This document shows positions 6,594-11,424 of a stretch of 11,424 nt of DNA, piece after piece. The stretch covers positions 1 to 11,424 of the forward strand of contig DIEP01000137.1 of assembly GCA_002418685.1 (NCBI GenBank). The letters run 5' to 3'. A program made the translations under genes and the position numbers. A model generated the notes under the pieces. That model saw nothing but the letters and a program-made list of their open reading frames with translations, did not search any database and was not told the origin of the DNA. Every line of letters begins with the position of its first letter. Position 1 is the stretch's first letter. The stretch is from Ignavibacteria bacterium UBA5771 (GTDB taxonomy: Bacteria; Bacteroidota; Ignavibacteria; Kapaibacteriales; UBA2268).

Positions 6594-7862
6594 ATGAAAT
6601 TAAATGAAATACAAGAGAATTTAAATTTTCTATATAAAGACGGCGATTCAAACGAACGCAATATTTTGGAATCTGTTGATTTTTTGAAAAATAATAAGGT
6701 CCCTAATTCAAAAATCGAATTATGGAAATATACTTCGCTATCGAGTTTGCAGGGAATTGATTTTTCACTTGATGCAAAAGAAGAGCTTAATCAACTTTCA
6801 ATTACTAAAATATTACAGGACAAAGATATTCCCCTGAATTCAATCATCATTCCAATTGCAAATGGAAAATTGATGAATAATTCATTTGAAGCTGATGATC
6901 GTTTTTCTATTGAAATAAGGGAAATAGAAAAATTAAATGAATATGCTAAAAATTATCATCCATTGCAATCTGTTGAATTTGATTATTTCTATCATCTGAA
7001 TACAGTCCTTGCTCAAAAAGAAATACACCTACAAATTCATAAGAATTCAGATCCTATCCAAATTGTTTTATTATTTATTAGCCAAAGCGATCGTAATTCT
7101 TTTATTTCTCCACGTGTTCGGATTGAATTGGAAGAAAATTCAAATGCTAAAATTGCGTATAAGTTCATTAATCTTTCAGAAAGCGAAATTCTTTCAAATT
7201 TATTTTCTGAAATTGTCTTAAAACAAAATGCTATACTTGATTTTTATGTTATTGAAGATGGATTAGAAAATTTCCAAGCAATAAATAACATAAACATAGT
7301 TCAAGAAAGGGATTCCAAATTGACTTCTAATTCTTTTACAAATAATACAAAATTTATTAGGAATTTCTTACGCTTATATTTTACTGATGAAAACTGCGAA
7401 GCAATACTTAATGGCTTATTTATTGGTAACAATAAGGATTTAATTGATAATCATATACTTATTGAACATATTAAACCAAATTGTCACAGCAATCAATTAT
7501 ACAAAGGAATTCTCAACGATAGTTCCATTGGTATATTTAATGGAGCAATTTTGGTGCATCCAAATGCCCAAAAAACAAATGCCTTTCAGACAAATCGCAA
7601 TATATTAACTTCTGATTTGGCAAAAATTTATACTAAACCCGAATTGGAAATATATGCTGATGACGTCAAATGTTCCCACGGCGAAGCAACGGGATTTATT
7701 GATGATGAAATGTTATTTTATTTGCGATCGCGTGGAATATCTGAAGAGAATGCAAAGAAATTGCTTCTGCAAGCATTCGCAGTAGATGTGCTGAATAAAT
7801 TTCAATGGGTTGAAATTAAAGAACCTATCGAAAGCCATATCAGTGCAAATTTAGAAGTTTAA
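6594..7862 (+). CDS. sufD: Iron-sulfur cluster assembly protein SufD
   Basis: SufD is the SufB paralogue that forms the SufB-SufD heterodimer, each subunit bound to one SufC, and contributes to iron acquisition and the cluster site. At 422 residues it is essentially the E. coli length (423). The N-terminal part is variable but contains KIELWKYTSLSSL (40-52), typical of SufD. The middle is an Asn- and Ile-rich beta-helix with weak conservation. The diagnostic C-terminus has PELEIYADDVKCSHGEATG with C360 and H362 (H362 matches the functionally important His360 of E. coli), followed by LFYLRSRGISEENAKKLLLQAF. The gene starts 12 bases after sufC without a Shine-Dalgarno sequence, suggesting translational coupling. 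Its stop codon overlaps that of the convergent pyrophosphohydrolase gene. No sufS, sufE or sufU follows, so the cysteine desulfurase and sulfur shuttle must be encoded elsewhere. Confidence 0.95.
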   Translation: MKLNEIQENLNFLYKDGDSNERNILESVDFLKNNKVPNSKIELWKYTSLSSLQGIDFSLDAKEELNQLSITKILQDKDIPLNSIIIPIANGKLMNNSFEADDRFSIEIREIEKLNEYAKNYHPLQSVEFDYFYHLNTVLAQKEIHLQIHKNSDPIQIVLLFISQSDRNSFISPRVRIELEENSNAKIAYKFINLSESEILSNLFSEIVLKQNAILDFYVIEDGLENFQAINNINIVQERDSKLTSNSFTNNTKFIRNFLRLYFTDENCEAILNGLFIGNNKDLIDNHILIEHIKPNCHSNQLYKGILNDSSIGIFNGAILVHPNAQKTNAFQTNRNILTSDLAKIYTKPELEIYADDVKCSHGEATGFIDDEMLFYLRSRGISEENAKKLLLQAFAVDVLNKFQWVEIKEPIESHISANLEV

Positions 7863-8206
7863 TAATCTTTCGATTCAGCTTTTCTTTCGAGACGGATTTG
7901 CTCAATTTTTTTAAGCTTATCGATGACTGCTTGTTCCAGATTTATATTTCTTGAATTGGCATAATTTATCAAGGCAATGAACACATCGGCAGACTCGTCT
8001 GCAAATTGATTTGGATTGACTTCTCTGCCTTTCCATTGTTTTTTTTCAATATTGGCTAATTCTCCAGCTTCTCCATTCAATTCCAGACAAAAGAATTCGG
8101 GGACACGTTTAGTAAAATGATTATTTTGGTAATCATTAAATTTGGATTGAATTTGAGCAAGATTACTTTCAATTGATTTAATTAAATCTTCGAGTTCGTT
8201 ATTCAT
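7859..8206 (-). CDS. MazG-like nucleotide pyrophosphohydrolase
   Basis: This 115-residue cytosolic protein resembles single-domain all-alpha NTP pyrophosphatases (MazG-like), which hydrolyse nucleoside or deoxynucleoside triphosphates to the monophosphate and pyrophosphate, often as a cleaning function. The signature is the metal-binding pair of motifs: LELNGEAGELAN with E46-x-x-E49, and ADESADVFIAL with E71-x-x-D74. Their spacing fits ExxE(12-28)ExxD. A C-terminal helix (EQAVIDKLKKIEQIRLE) with conserved Lys follows, as in this fold. The exact substrate cannot be read from sequence. Its ATG lies one base after the stop of the upstream secreted-protein gene, so translation is probably coupled, although no shared function is evident. 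It ends tail-to-tail with sufD, with a four-base overlap including both stop codons. Confidence 0.85.
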   Translation of the reverse strand: MNNELEDLIKSIESNLAQIQSKFNDYQNNHFTKRVPEFFCLELNGEAGELANIEKKQWKGREVNPNQFADESADVFIALINYANSRNINLEQAVIDKLKKIEQIRLERKAESKDY

Positions 8207-8207
8207 A

Positions 8208-8738
8208 CTATTGGTTTTTTAATAAATCTTGAATTATAGGACGCTCAATAGATTTGGGAATTTTGTATCCCGAAGGAGCTGTTGGAACATTTTGCTTTAC
8301 ATTGACTACTTTATTATAGGATTTGATAAATATTTGATTGTCTTCAATTTTTGTATTATAAAGATTGAGAGAATCAAGCGAATAAATGAAACTATGCAGA
8401 GGAATTAATATTTCATTTTGATAATTCAACACAAGCAAATTATACTGCTGAATTCTTGTTTGACCATTAAATTCGACTTTCGCAAAATAACTCGATGGAA
8501 GAAAAGTAAATCGTCCAAAACCCAGATCTATACTATTAGATGAATTTTTACTCGTTTTGTTTTTAAATAAATAAGATAATTGATTAATAGAAATATACTG
8601 TTTATTACTAATATTATATAAATCTATAATTTTAATATTATTATTAAGATTTACTTTATATTTTTCTTTCTTGATTTCTTGCGACTTGCAAAGAAATGGA
8701 ATGAGAAAAATTAAAAAATATATGGATGTTTTTTTCAT
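8208..8738 (-). CDS. Secreted protein with a possible stalk-like domain, function unknown
   Basis: The 176-residue product starts MKKTSIYFLIFLIPFLCKSQ, a clear Sec signal peptide. Cleavage before the Gln near residue 20 is likely; a lipoprotein at C17 is less likely because PFLC is a poor lipobox. The mature part is beta-rich and Asn/Ser/Ile-rich, with YISINQLSYLF (about 48-58) and EILIPLHSFIYSL (about 109-121). These resemble the paired 'YISL..L' and 'ILVPL..' strands of copper-amine-oxidase-N-like stalk domains, found in some FCB-group proteins before a cell-wall amidase domain. No amidase or other catalytic domain follows, so it would be a stand-alone stalk, probably periplasmic. This is a weak pattern match. 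The gene starts at ATG without a ribosome site, behind a TTTAAAA tandem repeat, and is followed directly by the MazG-like gene. Confidence 0.75.
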   Translation of the reverse strand: MKKTSIYFLIFLIPFLCKSQEIKKEKYKVNLNNNIKIIDLYNISNKQYISINQLSYLFKNKTSKNSSNSIDLGFGRFTFLPSSYFAKVEFNGQTRIQQYNLLVLNYQNEILIPLHSFIYSLDSLNLYNTKIEDNQIFIKSYNKVVNVKQNVPTAPSGYKIPKSIERPIIQDLLKNQ

Positions 8739-8741
8739 TAA

Positions 8742-8755
8742 TTTAAAATTTAAAA
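8742..8755. repeat. TTTAAAA tandem pair in the divergent intergenic region
   Basis: Two perfect copies of TTTAAAA lie four to seventeen bases upstream of the ATG of the minus-strand secreted-protein gene. The arrangement mirrors the A/T tandem array before the MFS gene start. The surrounding 76-base divergent region (8739-8814) must hold promoters for genes on both strands, but I see no clear -35/-10 pair. Confidence 0.4.
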
Positions 8756-8814
8756 CAAATACTATCGACTTAAAAGATATATTTATTATTGTATTTTATT
8801 CATTTTTATGATAT

Positions 8815-9228
8815 ATGGAAAAACTATTTTTAAAATTATATAGAATTCTAAATTTCAATGTCCCAAATTCTGAAAACAATACTACAACTTCTATACCACT
8901 TATAACAACGGGGTCAATAGTACTTGGCGCAATAGTTCGGACAGCTATTATAATGGTGCTTGCACTTGCACTGAATAATGTATTCGATTTTAGAACTCAT
9001 TGGGTAATAATCTTGCTTTTAATATGGTTTATCGTTGCTTATCCCGCTTACAAAAAATATCAAAGATTCAGTGATTTAGAAGATAAATTCAGTGAAAGCA
9101 TAATTTGTGGAAGTTGCATACATTTCGACAAATCTGCACAGCTTTGCACAATGTATGACCAACACGTCAGTGAAGACTTCATTCCCTGTGATGGATTGGA
9201 TTGGGAACCAAAGAGCAAAATAATATAG
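8815..9228 (+). CDS. Two-helix membrane protein with a four-cysteine C-terminal tail
   Basis: I do not recognise this 137-residue protein as a named family. After a short polar N-terminus it has two membrane helices, about 32-53 (GSIVLGAIVRTAIIMVLALAL) and 63-79 (WVIILLLIWFIVAYPAY). A charged linker leads to a tail with four cysteines: C98-x2-C101-x9-C111-x13-C125, ending DGLDWEP. The first pair sits in IICGSCIHFD and the last cysteine in FIPCDG. Such CxxC...C...C...WEP tails look like a small zinc- or iron-binding ribbon, probably on the cytosolic side. The metal is inferred, and redox sensing is equally possible. The start is the ATG at 8815; no ribosome site is visible, and an ATG at 8808 is out of frame. 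The gene diverges from the secreted-protein gene and ends two bases from the stop of the convergent response regulator. Confidence 0.8.
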   Translation: MEKLFLKLYRILNFNVPNSENNTTTSIPLITTGSIVLGAIVRTAIIMVLALALNNVFDFRTHWVIILLLIWFIVAYPAYKKYQRFSDLEDKFSESIICGSCIHFDKSAQLCTMYDQHVSEDFIPCDGLDWEPKSKII

Positions 9229-9230
9229 AC

Positions 9231-9872
9231 TCAAACAAGCCCATTTTTAATAGCATAATGAGTCAGTTCTGCATTCGTTTTCATTTTCAATTTTTCAAGT
9301 ATTCTGATTCGATAAGTACTAATTGTATTCACACTCAAACCCAACTCTTTTGCAATAGTAGTAATTGTCTTTCCTGATGCAATGTAGCACATAACTTGGA
9401 ATTCTCTATCGGATAAAATTTCGTGTAAGGGGGCTTTTGCTTCTGAAGATACGTTTGTTGCAAGTAAATCTGCAAGTGATGGAGAAATGTATTTCTTACC
9501 GTCTACAACTCTGCGAATTGCCGTAATTATTTCCTGTGGCTCGGACTGCTTATTTATATAACCTGCTGCACCCGACTTCAAAACGCGAATTGCGTATTGT
9601 TCTTCGGGATATACAGTAAAAATGATAACAGGTAAATCAGATTTCATTTGCTTAATTTCACGCAAAGTAATTAGACCATCTTTTCCAGGCATAGAGATAT
9701 CCAAAAGCACAACATCATATTTGTAATTTTGGATCTTTGCCAGCAGTTCGTCGCCCGATGATGCCTCATCAGTTACTATAATATCTTCAGTTGCTTCAAG
9801 TATTTGACTGATTCCCTTCCGAACCACTGCATGATCGTCAACTATTATAACTCGTATTAACCTCGACGCCAT
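9231..9872 (-). CDS. NarL/FixJ-family response regulator
   Basis: This 213-residue cytosolic DNA-binding regulator is the output half of a two-component system. The receiver domain (about 5-122) has the acidic pair D12-D13, the phosphoacceptor D58 in VVLLDIS, T86 in IIFTV and K108 in YINKQ, so it looks phosphorylatable. A linker leads to a LuxR-type helix-turn-helix (about 150-212): LSDREFQVMCYIASGKT, then IAKELGLSVNTISTYRIRILEKLKMK with the recognition helix around 180-193. Length and domain order are standard for the family. The start is well supported by GGAG six bases upstream. It follows the histidine kinase gene by 25 bases on the same strand, and the kinase is its presumed partner. Target genes cannot be read from the sequence. 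Confidence 0.96.
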   Translation of the reverse strand: MASRLIRVIIVDDHAVVRKGISQILEATEDIIVTDEASSGDELLAKIQNYKYDVVLLDISMPGKDGLITLREIKQMKSDLPVIIFTVYPEEQYAIRVLKSGAAGYINKQSEPQEIITAIRRVVDGKKYISPSLADLLATNVSSEAKAPLHEILSDREFQVMCYIASGKTITTIAKELGLSVNTISTYRIRILEKLKMKTNAELTHYAIKNGLV

Positions 9873-9878
9873 TTATCA

Positions 9879-9882
9879 CTCC
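9879..9882 (-). promoter_or_regulatory. Ribosome binding site of the response regulator gene
   Basis: On the minus strand GGAG lies six bases before the ATG at 9870-9872. It is among the clearest Shine-Dalgarno sequences in the window and would let the regulator be translated independently of the kinase upstream. Confidence 0.65.
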
Positions 9883-9897
9883 AAAATAATTTCAAAA

Positions 9898-11301
9898 TTA
9901 ATGAATTGGAACATTTATTAAAATAGTTGTTCCAATATTTAGAACCGAACTAATTGAAATGCTACCTCCAATTAAATGTATTCTCTCTTTCATACCAAGA
10001 AGTCCAAGGGCATTTGGATCATCAAGAACTTCTTTTTTGATACCAATTCCATTATCAGACACTTTTAGTTCAAGAATATTATTAATAACTTCAAGAGAAA
10101 CATCAACTCGCGAAGCCTTTGCATGGCGTGCAATATTTGTTAATGCTTCCTGGAAAATCCGAAATATGGCAATGCTTTTGTGTTCATCAAGTTCTATATC
10201 ATCTTCGGGAATTAAGTATTTGCATCGTAATCCTGTTTGCTTCTGGAATTCCTTCGCTTGCCATTCGATTGCTGCAACAAGTCCGAAATGATCGAGAATT
10301 GATGGTCTCAATTGCGATGAAATTCTTTGCAAAGTTTTGATTGTTTGCTCAATTGAATGCATCATTTCATTAAGTTTCTTTTCAAGAGCATCTTCTCTTA
10401 AAAATCTCTTTTTCAATAATAAATTAATATCAAGTTTCAAAGCAGTCAGAGAATGTCCAATTTCATCATGAATTTCACGGGCTATCTCTTTACGTTCCTC
10501 TTCACGTACCATTTCGAGGTGATTAGCAAGAGTCTGCAATTGTTCGCGTGATTTTTTCAGTTCATTTTCAGCGGCATGCCTTCTGTCGATATTAGTTATT
10601 ATCCCTTGTATGATAAAAGAATTGTTGTCTTGTTTGGAAATTCTAAATTCCTCATTAACCCAAAGTTGTTTATGATCTTTGTTTATGATACGGTATTCAA
10701 TGCTTTTGGAAGATTGCCCAAATTCTGATGGATTATGAAAATAATGAAAGATTTCTTTATCTTCATTAGCTACAATTTTATCGAAAAAGCATATATCATT
10801 GAGCAATTCATGTTCAGTATAACCTGTTATTTCAACCAGATTCCCATATATTTTATTGATTTTATATTTCTCAACTAATGAAAAATATATACCATTAAAG
10901 AGCGAAGTAAATTCTTTGAGGAAATTCGACCTTTCAGTCAATGTGTTTATTTCATTTTGAAACAAGTTATAATCTTGATTCAATAGTATTAATACATGAT
11001 TGGGCGATTCTGTGATATATTGTGCATTTATAGTAAATACTCTATAATTACCCTCTTGCAAATACATCTCAAATTGAACTAAATTTGTTTGCTCTTTTGT
11101 TAGATTCTGAATATAATGTTCGAATCTTTCAATATCGCCAATCCAAATTATTTCTTTTAAGTTAGTAATATGTCTTTCTTCAATTTTAAAAATTTTATTT
11201 AAATTTCCCGAATATTTTACGATCCCTCCATTCGTTTTATTAATAATAAAATATCCGAAATAAATATTGTTTTCTAATAAATTCAAAAATTCTGTGTTCA
11301 T
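9898..11301 (-). CDS. Cytosolic PAS-containing sensor histidine kinase (HisKA_3 type)
   Basis: This 467-residue sensor kinase is of the NarX/DegS-like class that pairs with NarL/FixJ regulators. The N-terminal part holds two PAS-like regions: a divergent one (about 5-110) and a better one (about 130-245) with NLVEITGYTEHELL and a PAC-like end, YRIINKDHKQLWVNEEF...IIQGIITNIDRRHAAE. A coiled-coil helix (245-270) leads to the H-box EEERKEIAREIHDEIGHSL with phosphoacceptor H278. The dimerisation segment includes RISSQLRPSILDHFGLVAAIEW. The ATPase domain shows the N-box RIFQEALTNIARHAKA (N389), the G1 box VSDNGIGI (D416) and GLLGMKERIHLIGG (433-446). There is no signal peptide or membrane helix, so it senses a cytosolic cue; no haem- or cofactor-binding residue can be assigned. 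The ATG at 11301 has only GGA four bases upstream. The adjacent regulator is the obvious partner. Confidence 0.95.
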   Translation of the reverse strand: MNTEFLNLLENNIYFGYFIINKTNGGIVKYSGNLNKIFKIEERHITNLKEIIWIGDIERFEHYIQNLTKEQTNLVQFEMYLQEGNYRVFTINAQYITESPNHVLILLNQDYNLFQNEINTLTERSNFLKEFTSLFNGIYFSLVEKYKINKIYGNLVEITGYTEHELLNDICFFDKIVANEDKEIFHYFHNPSEFGQSSKSIEYRIINKDHKQLWVNEEFRISKQDNNSFIIQGIITNIDRRHAAENELKKSREQLQTLANHLEMVREEERKEIAREIHDEIGHSLTALKLDINLLLKKRFLREDALEKKLNEMMHSIEQTIKTLQRISSQLRPSILDHFGLVAAIEWQAKEFQKQTGLRCKYLIPEDDIELDEHKSIAIFRIFQEALTNIARHAKASRVDVSLEVINNILELKVSDNGIGIKKEVLDDPNALGLLGMKERIHLIGGSISISSVLNIGTTILINVPIH

Positions 11302-11320
11302 TAATCCAAAAAAGATATAA

Positions 11321-11326
11321 ATTATA
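11321..11326 (-). promoter_or_regulatory. Possible -10 box of the kinase-regulator operon
   Basis: On the minus strand this reads TATAAT, 19 bases before the kinase ATG, which would leave a very short leader. No good -35 box sits at normal spacing, and TATAAT is common by chance in DNA this rich in A/T, so the call is weak. Confidence 0.25.
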
Positions 11327-11354
11327 GTAACGAATTAAACTTAATTTTCTTAAA

Positions 11355-11371
11355 ACAACCTTTGATGTTGT
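11355..11371. promoter_or_regulatory. Dyad symmetry upstream of the kinase operon
   Basis: ACAAC (11355-11359) and GTTGT (11367-11371) flank seven bases about 55 bases before the kinase start. The sequence could be an operator or a small hairpin. Nearby, GTCTCA occurs twice (11383-11388 and 11400-11405), 17 bases apart. Whether these belong to the operon promoter or to another element beyond the right edge is not decidable here. Confidence 0.2.
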
Positions 11372-11424
11372 AGAAGGGGAGTGTCTCAATTCATTGGTAG
11401 TCTCATAAGTCAAATTTCGATTAT

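Noticed and set aside
7859..8738. MazG-like gene plus upstream gene as a toxin-antitoxin or defence pair
   Set aside because: The upstream product has a signal peptide and no toxin motif, and the MazG-like protein is a single-domain housekeeping-type enzyme. No defence signature is nearby.
9228..9264. GACTCA...TGAGTC inverted repeat at the junction of the cysteine-tail protein and response regulator genes
   Set aside because: It is only six bases per arm with a 25-base loop and no T tract, and it extends into the regulator coding sequence; likely chance.
9959..10291. Plus-strand open frame opposite the histidine kinase
   Set aside because: The opposite strand carries the N-, G1- and G2-boxes of the kinase. 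The plus-strand product is low-complexity and Ser/Ile-rich with no family signature.

Overview
The window comes from an AT-rich bacterial chromosome, most likely from the Bacteroidota/Chlorobi side of the FCB group (Ignavibacteria- or Kapabacteria-like). This is inferred from a membrane pyrophosphatase with a cleavable-looking leader ending in ASEADL, an Ig-like 'GYYSV...NDYGCTDT' fragment of the kind found in FCB surface proteins, many starts without a Shine-Dalgarno sequence behind A/T-only leaders, and an orphan stalk-like secreted protein. No 16S rRNA or other decisive marker is present, so the placement is tentative. The genes look chromosomal and mostly housekeeping. I see no phage, plasmid, CRISPR, tRNA or transposase.

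Layout. Positions 1-176 (minus) carry a broken fragment of an Ig-like surface protein. hppA (283-2691, plus) encodes a membrane proton-pumping pyrophosphatase and ends at a strong hairpin (2721-2749) that probably also terminates the facing MFS transporter gene (2765-3982, minus). A gene-free stretch of about 270 bases follows, holding an AT-rich tandem repeat, a small dispersed-type palindromic repeat (4104-4137) and the leader of sufB. sufB, sufC and sufD (4256-7862, plus) encode the SufBCD iron-sulfur cluster scaffold complex; no sufS, sufE or sufU is in view. sufD meets, stop codon overlapping stop codon, a minus-strand pair: a secreted stalk-like protein (8208-8738) followed one base later by a MazG-type nucleotide pyrophosphohydrolase (7859-8206). 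A divergent gene (8815-9228, plus) encodes a two-helix membrane protein with a four-cysteine tail. It faces a two-component operon on the minus strand: a cytosolic PAS histidine kinase (9898-11301) and a NarL/FixJ response regulator (9231-9872).

How the genes relate. Three themes appear: pyrophosphate handling (HppA uses PPi, and the MazG-like enzyme would release it), iron-sulfur assembly, and signal transduction. They sit in separate transcription units, and three of the junctions are tightly packed tail-to-tail. I see no clear evidence of one new multi-gene system. The most worthwhile leads are the four-cysteine membrane protein, the divergent features of the pyrophosphatase, the palindromic repeat and the A/T leader shared by two genes.
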